From IMG/VR virus record IMGVR_UViG_3300028025_002789, positions 1 to 64,000 of that record: DNA of 64,000 bases; one strand, 5' to 3'. A program made the translations under genes and the position numbers. The stretch comes from a virus. Position 1 is the stretch's first letter. The number at the start of each line of letters is the position of its first letter. The notes beneath the pieces were generated by a model that saw nothing but the letters and a program-made list of their open reading frames with translations, had not been told where the DNA came from and did not search any database. Below, piece after piece: positions 1-6,092 of the stretch.

Positions 1-715
1 CTTTACCGTAGACACATAGGCCACATGATACGCAGGCGGAACCAGCGGAAGAAATAAGCGGAATACTCTTCATATTCTCAGGACACTTAGCCCCAGGCTT
101 ACCCGTTAATTCTTTCATAGTACTTTCAGTAACAGCGAATGTCTTGCCTAGATAAGCCAGGCGGACACCGTCATTAAGTTTTAAATCATGAGCAATAGTT
201 TTATTCTCATCATCCGTTGAATAATAAAGTGATAGATTAGAAATATCTTTAAGGATTAATGCTGCAGACTTAACTCGTGTATATACCCAAAATTGAATAT
301 CTGAATTCTGATCAATCACAGTCTTCCACGCATATGCGTACGTGTCATTAAAGAAATCTCCGTCCCAGTGGATACGGAATAATAACTTAGCATTGCGCTT
401 CTCGCAATCCTTGCGAAAGTCTGCAATCATAGATTCAATTAAGTTAACCATGGTAGGACCGTCGGCGTCCTTTAATAAATTCCAATTATGCATGAGCACA
501 TTGCGAACGCCCTTATATACTTTTTCTAACTTACCCGCATAACATACGCTTTCGCAAATACTAGTAGCGCCAGGGCATGAGAATGCTTTACCTGCAGGCA
601 GGCCAAAGGTATTAGCAATTGTAGGAGTTTTACCGTTAGGGGAAACGGCATTCGTTACTTTACGGTCCATTGAGCGCTTTAACATGGGCCCAATTATAGC
701 AGGAGACACTGACAT
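1..715 (-). CDS. GP88-like protein, C-terminus cut by window edge
   Basis: Open leftward frame translated by hand from the ATG at 713-715 to the window edge, so the C-terminus is missing (238 codons visible). It contains the segment LPAGKAFSCPGATSICESVC near residue 39 and a late cysteine cluster CVSCGLC near residue 230. The Cys-rich 'SCPGATxxC..CYAGK' core resembles the Gene product 88 family common in actinobacteriophages, whose function is unknown; metal or iron-sulfur binding is an inference from the cysteines. The start overlaps the upstream stop by one base (TAATG), so it is translationally coupled to the 47-codon gene before it. Confidence 0.7.
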   Translation of the reverse strand, partial: MSVSPAIIGPMLKRSMDRKVTNAVSPNGKTPTIANTFGLPAGKAFSCPGATSICESVCYAGKLEKVYKGVRNVLMHNWNLLKDADGPTMVNLIESMIADFRKDCEKRNAKLLFRIHWDGDFFNDTYAYAWKTVIDQNSDIQFWVYTRVKSAALILKDISNLSLYYSTDDENKTIAHDLKLNDGVRLAYLGKTFAVTESTMKELTGKPGAKCPENMKSIPLISSAGSACVSCGLCVYGK

Positions 716-858
716 TATAAGTCCCCCATTTCTGCATCCGCCATGCGTGACATCATGCGCCACATATCTTGCTTAATAGCATCGTCGGAACCATAGAGAG
801 ATCCATCGCAATCATTCATTTCATGACCGCAGCAAGGAAAATCTTCGCAAGTATTCAT
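715..858 (-). CDS. small Cys-rich hypothetical protein (47 aa)
   Basis: A longer upstream start (at 915) is open, but the ATG at 856-858 is chosen because a ribosome-binding site AACGAAAGG (866-874) sits 7 nt before it, as for most early genes here. The protein has Cys4, Cys9, Cys10, His12 and Cys17 (motif DFPCCGHEMNDC), suggesting a metal-binding knuckle, followed by an acidic, Met-rich helix. Function unknown. It leads a two-gene unit with the GP88-like gene, behind the promoter-like element at 887-908. Confidence 0.7.
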   Translation of the reverse strand: MNTCEDFPCCGHEMNDCDGSLYGSDDAIKQDMWRMMSRMADAEMGDL

Positions 859-886
859 TAGTTGACCTTTCGTTGGAGAGGTTGAA

Positions 887-908
887 AGTATAACAGATCT
901 AACTGACA
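887..908 (-). promoter_or_regulatory. early promoter-like element A
   Basis: Read leftward: TGTCAG (903-908), 10 nt, TATACT (887-892), followed by the RBS of the 47-aa gene. It has the same TGTCxG-10 nt-TATAAT geometry as seven other sites in this region. Confidence 0.6.
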
Positions 909-916
909 TTTCCAAT

Positions 917-1000
917 ACGACACGCCGATTTCAGGGCATTATTTATATGTGTCTTAAATCACAAAATGCCCCCTCACATCTGTGGGCGCATTTGTCGATA
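917..1000 (-). repeat. intergenic terminator/promoter module R1
   Basis: Contains the shared words TGTGGGCGC (981-989) and GACACGCC (919-926). The hairpin at about 968-990 (GCCCCCTCACA pairing with TGTGGGCGC, one mismatch) is followed leftward by ATTTTGT, and rightward by ATTTGT, so it can terminate both ways. It is the first of four related modules (others near 3360, 4520 and 5035). Confidence 0.6.
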
Positions 1001-1010
1001 AAAGGGAAAT

Positions 1011-1031
1011 GGGGCGGGAAGAACCCGCCCC
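1011..1031 (-). terminator. strong GC hairpin, terminator of the 1038-1295 gene
   Basis: Perfect 8-bp arms GGGGCGGG (1011-1018) and CCCGCCCC (1024-1031) around a 5-nt loop, followed leftward by ATTTCCCTTTT. It lies just past the stop codon of the leftward gene and is the first hairpin of module R1. Confidence 0.75.
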
Positions 1032-1037
1032 AAGCCT

Positions 1038-1295
1038 TTAATTTATACTGATACTTAGTTTATTAGGTATAAGAGATTTAACAAACTGTATAGTTTCCAT
1101 TGGTAGGAAAATTGCGGTTGTCTTTTTCTTTTTTAGATTATCAAACACAAACGCTTTTACATTTCCGTCAAACCTTTTTAGATTTGAGAACACAATCTCT
1201 CTTAGGTATTCTTGGTCAACACCTTGTTCAGAGTAGATAGTTAAATCATTTGACTTTACTTCGTCATAGATTTCAATACGAAATCTTTCTGCCAT
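1038..1295 (-). CDS. hypothetical early protein (85 aa)
   Basis: Leftward single-gene unit between a terminator/promoter pair at 1324-1360 and the hairpin at 1011-1031. RBS AAAGGAAAG precedes the ATG. Begins MAERFRIEIYDEV, alternating hydrophobic residues of beta type, then the basic stretch LKKKKTTAIF. No recognised family. The position among host-takeover-sized genes suggests an early role, which is inference only. Confidence 0.65.
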   Translation of the reverse strand: MAERFRIEIYDEVKSNDLTIYSEQGVDQEYLREIVFSNLKRFDGNVKAFVFDNLKKKKTTAIFLPMETIQFVKSLIPNKLSISIN

Positions 1296-1323
1296 TGTCT
1301 TTCCTTTGTTAGTAGGGATAGGA

Positions 1324-1329
1324 AGTATA
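1324..1329 (-). promoter_or_regulatory. -10 box of the 1038-1295 gene
   Basis: Read leftward: TATACT, preceded 18 nt upstream by TAGACA, which lies inside the neighbouring terminator hairpin. This unit lacks the TGTCGG word found at the other early promoters, so it may be regulated differently. Confidence 0.45.
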
Positions 1330-1333
1330 ACAT

Positions 1334-1360
1334 AGGGGGCTAGATTTTGTCTAGCCCCCT
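1334..1360 (-). terminator. rho-independent terminator of the 1367-1549 gene
   Basis: Perfect 10-bp arms AGGGGGCTAG (1334-1343) and CTAGCCCCCT (1351-1360) with a 7-nt loop, directly after the leftward stop at 1367. The terminator and the next promoter are interleaved in about 40 bp. Confidence 0.8.
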
Positions 1361-1366
1361 ATAAGA

Positions 1367-1549
1367 TTATGCGCCGATTTTTACCATAGCCCAACGCAAA
1401 CCATTTTCTGTATTAAGCCCCAGCTTTGTTAATGTAGGGCGAATAGAAATGATCTCGCTGATTGTGCCAGTAATGCCAGACTTGCCTGTGGTGAATACAT
1501 CGCCTTTACGATAGAAGCGACCCTTAGCGGTATCTAGAATTGGTGACAT
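1367..1549 (-). CDS. small SGITG-motif protein (60 aa)
   Basis: Leftward gene with a CGAAAGG-type RBS. The core GKSGITGTI...NGLRWAMVK is shared with the 51-aa protein at 2165-2320 (TTSGITGVI...NGKERWTSAPAK), so the two are diverged paralogues. The short alternating hydrophobic pattern suggests a small beta-barrel (SH3 or KOW-like). This fold is inference and the function is unknown. Confidence 0.65.
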   Translation of the reverse strand: MSPILDTAKGRFYRKGDVFTTGKSGITGTISEIISIRPTLTKLGLNTENGLRWAMVKIGA

Positions 1550-1616
1550 TTTATTTCCTTTCGTTAGTTGGTGTGTGTGAGCAGTTTTTAGACTTGCTCA
1601 GGTCGTTGCTTGTTAT

Positions 1617-2039
1617 TTATAGATAACGAGCAATAGCGTTGTATGTGGAAGCATTTACTGTTTCCTCGTCGGTCATTTTAAGAATACGAATAGCGTTTTC
1701 CATCTCATCTTTCATCTCACGATAAGTGTGCTGATGGATAGTTTCGTAGTCCTTTTCAGGTTCTTTTGGAAAATCTTTCTCATCAACTGTTAGGTCAAAA
1801 TCAACATTGAGAGTTTTGTTCCAAGAACGATAGTTGGTGCGTAGGTTTTCAGCCTTTGAGAATTGACCAATAGCCCACTTCCCAATTTCTTTTTTCCACG
1901 CTTCCATCTTTTTGTTAAACTTTGCCTCGTTTTCATCTTGCTTTGCGTAGTCAGCATTTAGTTGTGCTAACTTTGCTTCTAAGGCTTTAATAACCTTATC
2001 AGTAGCAATTTTTACCTGTATTGCTTTACCTCTAGCCAT
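1617..2039 (-). CDS. coiled-coil hypothetical protein (140 aa)
   Basis: Leftward gene with RBS CGAAAGGGA 9 nt before the ATG and promoter element B behind it. The first 60 residues are charged and heptad-like (KALEAKLAQLNADYAKQDEN), predicting a coiled coil. The rest is acidic and polar. No family recognised; small coiled-coil early proteins often bind host factors, but that is inference. Confidence 0.7.
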   Translation of the reverse strand: MARGKAIQVKIATDKVIKALEAKLAQLNADYAKQDENEAKFNKKMEAWKKEIGKWAIGQFSKAENLRTNYRSWNKTLNVDFDLTVDEKDFPKEPEKDYETIHQHTYREMKDEMENAIRILKMTDEETVNASTYNAIARYL

Positions 2040-2069
2040 TTGTATTTCCCTTTCGTTGGTTGTTGGAGT

Positions 2070-2091
2070 ATTGTATCAGTTGCCACCGACA
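2070..2091 (-). promoter_or_regulatory. early promoter-like element B
   Basis: Read leftward: TGTCGGTGG (2083-2091), then TACAAT (2070-2075) with ACT after it. There are exactly 10 nt between TGTCGG and the -10 box. Drives the 1617-2039 gene. Confidence 0.65.
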
Positions 2092-2164
2092 CAAATAGTG
2101 TGAGAGTTCTTACTTACGACATTGGGCGAGATACTCTCTAAACTGCCCCTGTTTCGTTATTCAG

Positions 2165-2320
2165 TTATTTAGCAGGTGCGCTTGTCCAGCGTTCCTTACC
2201 ATTTACATCAAGCAGGATACGATTTGTTCCGCTAGGGTGGTTATCAACGGCTTTAATAACTCCTGTGATACCGCTTGTTGTAGTTGTGTAGGTTTGACCT
2301 ACCTCTAGTGTTGTGTTCAT
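2165..2320 (-). CDS. small SGITG-motif protein (51 aa), paralogue of 1367-1549
   Basis: Found by reading the strand directly. ATG at 2318-2320, RBS CGAAAGGA about 6 nt upstream, stop TAA at 2165-2167. Sequence begins MNTTLEVGQTYTTTT and contains SGITGVIKAV and NGKERW, matching the 60-aa protein at 1367-1549. Function unknown. Its own promoter element C lies just upstream. Confidence 0.7.
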   Translation of the reverse strand: MNTTLEVGQTYTTTTSGITGVIKAVDNHPSGTNRILLDVNGKERWTSAPAK

Positions 2321-2349
2321 TGTGTTTCCTTTCGTTTGGTTATAGCAGT

Positions 2350-2371
2350 ATTATAGTGGATACCACCGACA
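2350..2371 (-). promoter_or_regulatory. early promoter-like element C
   Basis: Read leftward: TGTCGGTGG, 7 nt, TATAATACT (-10 at 2350-2355). This is the closest match to the consensus of the set. Confidence 0.7.
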
Positions 2372-2373
2372 TT

Positions 2374-2393
2374 TCCCCTCATTTCGTAGGGGA
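2374..2393 (-). terminator. short hairpin ending the 2411-3301 unit
   Basis: Arms TCCCCT and AGGGGA around an 8-nt loop, followed leftward by AAAT and then immediately by promoter element C. Same terminator-then-promoter arrangement as the R modules, but with another hairpin sequence. Confidence 0.5.
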
Positions 2394-2410
2394 GTGTCGT
2401 GTGAGATACA

Positions 2411-2551
2411 TCACAAGTATTCGGTTAGGTCGCCGTCCATAATCTCAGATACTGATACGCCTTCGAGTTCGGCGATAGCATCCCATAGTTCAGCTTCGGT
2501 ATAGTTTCCATCAGGATACCAATCAGATAAGATAGAATAAAGATTATTCAT
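2411..2551 (-). CDS. small acidic hypothetical protein (46 aa)
   Basis: ATG at 2549-2551, stop TGA at 2411-2413. Overlaps the upstream gene by 8 nt (ATGAATAA), so it is probably translationally coupled. Highly acidic (EAELWDAIAELEGVSVSEIM). No family recognised. Last gene of a four-gene leftward unit (3301 to 2411). Confidence 0.65.
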   Translation of the reverse strand: MNNLYSILSDWYPDGNYTEAELWDAIAELEGVSVSEIMDGDLTEYL

Positions 2552-2819
2552 AGTAGTCCTCCTGTGGTAGCCACGCATCTAGGTGGTGCTGCTCAATAAT
2601 TGCGGAAGCAGGTGCAAACTTACTTCCTCGATAAGATACGCCTTCGGGCATTTCGATCATTTTGTTATAGTCCTCATCATAGTATGCGTCAATAGCATCT
2701 ATGCAAGGTTGCACCATAGATAGCGGAACGGGTGGGTAGTGATTACCCTGCAAGTGATAGCCTATTGCCATCTCTAAATCTAATTCCTCAGATAAACTTA
2801 CTGCTGTGTTGTATCCCAT
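2544..2819 (-). CDS. conserved phage hypothetical protein (91 aa)
   Basis: Leftward gene starting at the ATG adjacent to the upstream stop. Contains GYHLQGNHYPPVPLSMV and AIIEQHHLDAWL, a pattern I recall from small actinophage proteins of unknown function. Acidic, no membrane segment. Confidence 0.7.
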   Translation of the reverse strand: MGYNTAVSLSEELDLEMAIGYHLQGNHYPPVPLSMVQPCIDAIDAYYDEDYNKMIEMPEGVSYRGSKFAPASAIIEQHHLDAWLPQEDYYE

Positions 2820-3095
2820 TTATTCGTTCTCCTCTAAGATAGTTTCTGATAGGTTGTCCATTTCGGCTATTGTATCGCATAGCACCGACATTTCTGATTC
2901 TGTTAGTAATACCTTAGTAATTCCATCGGCTACCTTGCTAGATAGGGCGGCAGAATACATAAATAGATACCTGGCGAATACATCATCAGATAATTCATTT
3001 CTGCGTGTGTGTAATTCACCCGCAAGCCCCATTATCTCATCGTCAAACACGCTATCTTTAGTAACCGATAATAACTCTAATGCAGTAGATAACAT
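2820..3095 (-). CDS. hypothetical helical protein (91 aa)
   Basis: Leftward gene whose start overlaps the upstream stop by one base. Mostly helical, with a hydrophobic middle (ARYLFMYSAALSSKVADGI) that is too short and interrupted to call a membrane span with confidence. Function unknown. Confidence 0.65.
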   Translation of the reverse strand: MLSTALELLSVTKDSVFDDEIMGLAGELHTRRNELSDDVFARYLFMYSAALSSKVADGITKVLLTESEMSVLCDTIAEMDNLSETILEENE

Positions 3096-3301
3096 TATTT
3101 AGCCACCTTTAACTTTGCCCAAGAGGTACCTTCATTTAATTCGTTAATAGTTGGTTGGATAATAGGCACTAGATGGTCTTTCAATAAGCCTTCTAGAATA
3201 GCAGTTATTTCATCTTTCCCCAAGGCAAGTAATCGAATTGCGCTAGGGTGTGTTTCGTCAAACTCAGTTACGAATTTGAGATAGTGTTCTACTTTTTTCA
3301 T
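3095..3301 (-). CDS. hypothetical early protein (68 aa)
   Basis: The frame is open to 3340, but the ATG at 3299-3301 is preferred because the RBS AACGAAAGG (3308-3316) lies 6 nt before it and the upstream extension would run through the promoter. Begins MKKVEHYLKFVTEFDETHPS. First gene of the unit driven by promoter element D. No family recognised. Confidence 0.7.
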   Translation of the reverse strand: MKKVEHYLKFVTEFDETHPSAIRLLALGKDEITAILEGLLKDHLVPIIQPTINELNEGTSWAKLKVAK

Positions 3302-3330
3302 TTGTAGCCTTTCGTTGTTGGGATGAGAGT

Positions 3331-3352
3331 ATTTTAGCATAGGCTACCGACA
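3331..3352 (-). promoter_or_regulatory. early promoter-like element D
   Basis: Read leftward: TGTCGG (3347-3352), 10 nt, TAAAAT (3331-3336), then ACT. Drives the 2411-3301 unit. Confidence 0.65.
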
Positions 3353-3359
3353 TTTTTTG

Positions 3360-3464
3360 CAACACGCCTCAAAATCCAGGGTGTTTTATATCACACTCTT
3401 AACGACACGCCCGACCCCGCACCTCTGTGGGCGCAGCTGGCGATCTTGTCAAATCGCCACGCCG
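3360..3464 (-). repeat. intergenic double-hairpin module R2
   Basis: Two hairpins in leftward order: arms GGCGAT/ATCGCC (3439-3458) with a loop containing TTGACAA, then GCGCCCACAG facing GTGCGGGG (3415-3434). GGCGTGTCG-like words flank both. It sits between the stop of the 3474 gene and promoter D. Confidence 0.6.
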
Positions 3465-3473
3465 TTTATTTAA

Positions 3474-3662
3474 TTACACACGCCCAAAAATTGTTGTGTA
3501 ATTACTCGCCTCGTGAAATCTCACGACATCAAATCGCTCATTATCTTTAGCAAACATTTCAGCAAAATCATTTACCATTTTAGAAAATAAAGCAGGGTGA
3601 GTTTTATTGCTCGCATACTTTAAAATTTCTGCGGTTGCGATGTAATCTTTTCTAGTCATCAT
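3474..3662 (-). CDS. conserved phage hypothetical protein (62 aa)
   Basis: Starts ATGATG, overlapping the upstream stop. MTRKDYIATAEILKYA...NDFAEMFAKDNERFDVVRFHEAS resembles a widespread small phage protein pattern (KDYxxxAxxL...F...NPRFDxxRFxxA) of unknown function. Entirely helical. Confidence 0.75.
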   Translation of the reverse strand: MMTRKDYIATAEILKYASNKTHPALFSKMVNDFAEMFAKDNERFDVVRFHEASNYTTIFGRV

Positions 3663-3862
3663 CGTTTTACTACCTTTCCATTTCGGTGAAAAATCTTAGT
3701 GTAACATTTACCGCTAGGGGTAAATAAGTTAATTGTTGAGTATTCATCAGCGAAGCCCCAGTCAATAAACTTAGCAAACTCTTCGTGTGCGTTTAATTCG
3801 TCTGAGTATTCTTTACTCCAATGAATTGCGTTTTCATCATTAGCAACAGTTATCTTATACAT
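3659..3862 (-). CDS. hypothetical protein (67 aa)
   Basis: The frame is open further upstream, but the ATG at 3860-3862 overlaps the preceding stop (TAATG), which fits the coupling seen throughout this cluster. Begins MYKITVANDENAIHWSKEY. Short alpha/beta protein with a basic tail (KIFHRNGKVVKR). No family recognised. Confidence 0.7.
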   Translation of the reverse strand: MYKITVANDENAIHWSKEYSDELNAHEEFAKFIDWGFADEYSTINLFTPSGKCYTKIFHRNGKVVKR

Positions 3863-3993
3863 TAGATACCCCACATTTCTAGAGCGCAATCGCAACTCTC
3901 TACATCATAATTGTTTTCATCGCCAAAGAAAATAAATCCAGCACCGCCACACTCATCGCAAGCGACCCCGATTATTTCTATTAAGTTTCCCAT
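3862..3993 (-). CDS. small zinc-ribbon-like protein (43 aa)
   Basis: Read directly. ATG 3991-3993 behind RBS CGAAAGG, stop 3862-3864. Contains CDECGGAGFIFFGDENNYDV followed by CDC, i.e. two CxxC/CxC pairs about 26 residues apart, typical of small actinophage zinc-binding proteins. Probably folds around one metal; DNA or protein binding is inference. First gene of the unit behind promoter E. Confidence 0.75.
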   Translation of the reverse strand: MGNLIEIIGVACDECGGAGFIFFGDENNYDVESCDCALEMWGI

Positions 3994-4025
3994 TTTAGTT
4001 TTCCTTTCGTGTTTTGTTATTAGTA

Positions 4026-4047
4026 ATTATAGCCTAAGCCACCGACA
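4026..4047 (-). promoter_or_regulatory. early promoter-like element E
   Basis: Read leftward: TGTCGGTGG, 7 nt, TATAAT (4026-4031), then TACT. Drives the 3474-3993 unit. Confidence 0.7.
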
Positions 4048-4067
4048 ATTTCGGGGAACGACACGCC

Positions 4068-4190
4068 CTAAAGCGCACCTTCCTGAAATAAGCCGATTTC
4101 TAAATCCAGTAATTCTTGCGGGTTGGCTTCGGATAAATCTACCCAGCCAGCACCTTGCTCATCTAATCTAAAAATTTCAATGTATCCCAT
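4068..4190 (-). CDS. small acidic hypothetical protein (40 aa)
   Basis: Read directly: ATG 4188-4190, stop TAG 4068-4070. Starts 2 nt after the upstream stop (GAATAATAATG). Begins MGYIEIFRLDEQGAGWVDLS and is strongly acidic. No family recognised. Confidence 0.6.
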   Translation of the reverse strand: MGYIEIFRLDEQGAGWVDLSEANPQELLDLEIGLFQEGAL

Positions 4191-4192
4191 TA

Positions 4193-4384
4193 TTATTCAC
4201 CAACCTTTACTGCTATTGTTCGGTAAGTGTATTTACCAGTATTAGATTTAATTTGTACTAAATAACTTTCGGCGTTATCGTACCAAACAGAAGATTTTTC
4301 TGCGGAGATAATTTCACCACGCAAAGTTTTAGAGTTGTAAGTTTTACCAATTAGTAAATCTTGTATTGTGTATAAGTTAGCCAT
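4193..4384 (-). CDS. hypothetical early protein (63 aa)
   Basis: RBS CGAAAGG precedes the ATG, with promoter F behind it. Alternating hydrophobic pattern (SYLVQIKSNTGKYTYRTIAV) suggests a small beta fold, broadly like the SGITG proteins nearby. Function unknown. Confidence 0.65.
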   Translation of the reverse strand: MANLYTIQDLLIGKTYNSKTLRGEIISAEKSSVWYDNAESYLVQIKSNTGKYTYRTIAVKVGE

Positions 4385-4419
4385 TGTTAGCCACTTCCTT
4401 TCGTTTTCGTTATGCCGTA

Positions 4420-4441
4420 ATTATAGCGGATAGCACCGACA
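4420..4441 (-). promoter_or_regulatory. early promoter-like element F
   Basis: Read leftward: TGTCGG (4436-4441), 10 nt, TATAAT (4420-4425), then TAC. Drives the 4068-4384 unit. Confidence 0.7.
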
Positions 4442-4519
4442 ATTTTCTACCTACTAGCCAGTAATTCCAAATAATGAGACGCTCAAGCCATGTGATAAAA
4501 CTCACAAGATCTCGGGCGT

Positions 4520-4618
4520 GTCGCAGGATTTTCAGGGCTTTTCTTAAATCGGACATAACAGACAAATTGCCCCCGCAGTTCTGTGGGCGCTTTCAGCAGT
4601 TTGTCAAGCTGACACGCC
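4520..4618 (-). repeat. intergenic double-hairpin module R3
   Basis: Leftward order: hairpin with CAGC/GCTG arms and a TTGACAA-containing loop (4594-4611), then GCGCCCACAG facing GCGGGGGC (4569-4590) followed by AATTTGT. It shares the word TTATGTCCGATTTAAG with R4. Confidence 0.65.
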
Positions 4619-4619
4619 G

Positions 4620-4847
4620 TTACCCTTCATCATATTCTAAAGAAAGCGGGAAGTCATCAGACATTCCCTCATTCATAGCATCTTGATAATCTAAAAGACC
4701 TTGCTCATACATAATTGGATCACAATTAAAAAGAATCTCAGATGCGGTAAAAGTTGAGTAACCAATCTTTACATCTGGATAACATTCGTCAAGCATTGCA
4801 TCATATGCTTCTTTTATTTCAAGAGCGATTTCAAAATCTGTTTTCAT
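4620..4847 (-). CDS. acidic hypothetical protein (75 aa)
   Basis: Start overlaps the upstream stop (TAATG). Very acidic (pI clearly low), with SEILFNCDPIMYEQGLLDYQ in the middle, a motif seen in small phage proteins of unknown role. DNA mimicry is conceivable given the acidity but is not shown. Confidence 0.7.
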   Translation of the reverse strand: MKTDFEIALEIKEAYDAMLDECYPDVKIGYSTFTASEILFNCDPIMYEQGLLDYQDAMNEGMSDDFPLSLEYDEG

Positions 4848-4957
4848 TATTTATTTCCTTTCAATGACTCTGCATAAGCAGGGTCGGAAACTGAGTCCGC
4901 ACCAAACTCCTCGTAGATTTCTAGATAGATTTCATCATAGTATTCGTTATAGTCCAT
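4847..4957 (-). CDS. acidic micro-protein (36 aa)
   Basis: Read directly: ATG 4955-4957, stop TAA 4847-4849 overlapping the next ATG. AAAGG lies about 12 nt upstream, longer than usual. Begins MDYNEYYDEIYLEIYEEFG, an extremely acidic and tyrosine-rich stretch. First gene of the unit behind promoter G. Confidence 0.65.
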   Translation of the reverse strand: MDYNEYYDEIYLEIYEEFGADSVSDPAYAESLKGNK

Positions 4958-4993
4958 AAGTTGAACCAACCTTTCTTTATCTTGATACTAAGT

Positions 4994-5015
4994 ATCCTAT
5001 CATAGACCACTGACA
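4994..5015 (-). promoter_or_regulatory. early promoter-like element G
   Basis: Read leftward: TGTCAGTGG, 7 nt, TAGGAT (4994-4999), then ACT. Weaker -10 but identical spacing. Drives the 4620-4957 unit. Confidence 0.55.
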
Positions 5016-5034
5016 TTTTGACTCATTTTTCGGG

Positions 5035-5160
5035 TGTGTCGGGAAAGTATTTTTGTGAATTGCGCCACATTTCTAGGGTGTTTCTTAAATCGGACATAAG
5101 GTACAAAATGCCCCCACAAAAGCTGTGGGCGCTATCGCCTATTGTCAAGGCGACACGCCG
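5035..5160 (-). repeat. intergenic double-hairpin module R4
   Basis: Leftward order: arms CGCCT/AGGCG with loop TGACAAT (5135-5153), then GCGCCCACAG facing TGTGGGGGC (5110-5132) followed by ATTTTGT. It sits between the stop at 5163 and promoter G. Confidence 0.7.
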
Positions 5161-5162
5161 TG

Positions 5163-5303
5163 CTATCTACCGAAAGTATAGTGAGTTAGCACACACTCCC
5201 TGCCCTCTATGGTTTGCTTACAGTCACCATAGTGCGGGGTAGAGAACAGAGAGAATACTAGTATGCCTACTAGTAACGATACATAACCTATCAGGGCTTT
5301 CAT
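5163..5303 (-). CDS. small membrane protein (46 aa)
   Basis: Read directly: ATG 5301-5303 overlapping the upstream stop, stop TAG 5163-5165. One hydrophobic segment at residues 3-20 (ALIGYVSLLVGILVFSLF), then a short polar tail with two cysteines, probably outside the cell. Could be a membrane-targeted host-takeover or superinfection protein; this is inference. Confidence 0.65.
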   Translation of the reverse strand: MKALIGYVSLLVGILVFSLFSTPHYGDCKQTIEGRECVLTHYTFGR

Positions 5304-5458
5304 TACTTATTCTTCTTTCTCTTATAGATCTTATAGCCTACTACTAGTAAGGCGGTGGCAATGATGGTGTGCCAAGGTAGATAGATAGCCCCTAAGAAAC
5401 TATCTAACTCTATACCATAGTCACTAGTTATATATAACTCTAGTCCGTCTGTAATCAT
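5303..5458 (-). CDS. small membrane protein (51 aa)
   Basis: Read directly: ATG 5456-5458, stop TAA 5303-5305, both coupled to neighbours by TAATG overlaps. Acidic N-terminus, one membrane span (about residues 23-42, AIYLPWHTIIATALLVVGY), then a basic tail KIYKRKKNK placing the C-terminus inside. Paired with the membrane protein that follows it. Confidence 0.65.
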   Translation of the reverse strand: MITDGLELYITSDYGIELDSFLGAIYLPWHTIIATALLVVGYKIYKRKKNK

Positions 5459-5643
5459 TACTTATCTCCAAACATGTTAAAGACCTCATCTATTTGGTCA
5501 TCTGTTAAGTGGTCAATCTCGATAGCCTTAGAGAAACCGAATACATCTTCTTCATCTGTTATCTCTTGCTCTGCTAATTCTTCATCTAAGTAGGTGTATG
5601 CGTCTGCTACATCTGCTTGAATAGTATCCCATTTAGTCATCAT
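5458..5643 (-). CDS. acidic hypothetical protein (61 aa)
   Basis: Starts ATGATG, overlapping the previous stop. Strongly acidic (EELAEQEITDEEDV...DHLTDDQIDEVF). Function unknown. Third of four coupled genes read from 5810 to 5163. Confidence 0.65.
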   Translation of the reverse strand: MMTKWDTIQADVADAYTYLDEELAEQEITDEEDVFGFSKAIEIDHLTDDQIDEVFNMFGDK

Positions 5644-5810
5644 TACTTAGTCACCTTTATCTCTTGAATGTTAGCGGAAAACTTTTGAGCCTTACCTATT
5701 GCGCTATCGTTTAACTCTGCTACTACTTTATCAACATCTTTAATGTTAGTAGCGATGTTACCAATAGACAATAGGCGAGAGCCTTGCCATAGTGCGTATG
5801 TTATAGTCAT
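5643..5810 (-). CDS. hypothetical protein (55 aa)
   Basis: Read directly: ATG 5808-5810, stop TAA 5643-5645. Preceded by GAAAGAAGAA as a weak RBS and promoter element H. Begins MTITYALWQGSRLLSIGNIA. No family recognised. Confidence 0.65.
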   Translation of the reverse strand: MTITYALWQGSRLLSIGNIATNIKDVDKVVAELNDSAIGKAQKFSANIQEIKVTK

Positions 5811-5845
5811 TTACTGTTCTTCTTTCTCTAGTTTGTTATAGTGGA

Positions 5846-5867
5846 ATAGTAGCGGATAGGGCAGACA
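5846..5867 (-). promoter_or_regulatory. early promoter-like element H
   Basis: Read leftward: TGTCTG (5862-5867), 10 nt, TACTAT (5846-5851). Weaker match, same spacing. Drives the 5163-5810 unit. Confidence 0.5.
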
Positions 5868-5889
5868 ATTACAAGCGACACGCTGTCGC

Positions 5890-6042
5890 TTATTCTGTGA
5901 CCTTAGTCACAGTAGGCAAGGAGATTAGATAGCGTAGGACACGCTTTCTATCTGCTACGGATAGCCCGTAGGTAGAGGTAACGCCACCGTTACGGTAGTC
6001 GTTCTCTATTTTCTCTAATAGAGTTTCTGTTAGTGTAGTCAT
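5890..6042 (-). CDS. hypothetical protein (50 aa)
   Basis: Read directly: ATG 6040-6042 with RBS AAAGGTGG 8 nt upstream, stop TAA 5890-5892. Sequence MTTLTETLLEKIENDYRNGG then VADRKRVLRYLISLP is helical and amphipathic. First leftward gene from the divergent control region. Confidence 0.65.
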   Translation of the reverse strand: MTTLTETLLEKIENDYRNGGVTSTYGLSVADRKRVLRYLISLPTVTKVTE

Positions 6043-6092
6043 TTTATGACCACCTTTCTTTTTTTAAGATTAACTATTTGTTAATTGCTTAT

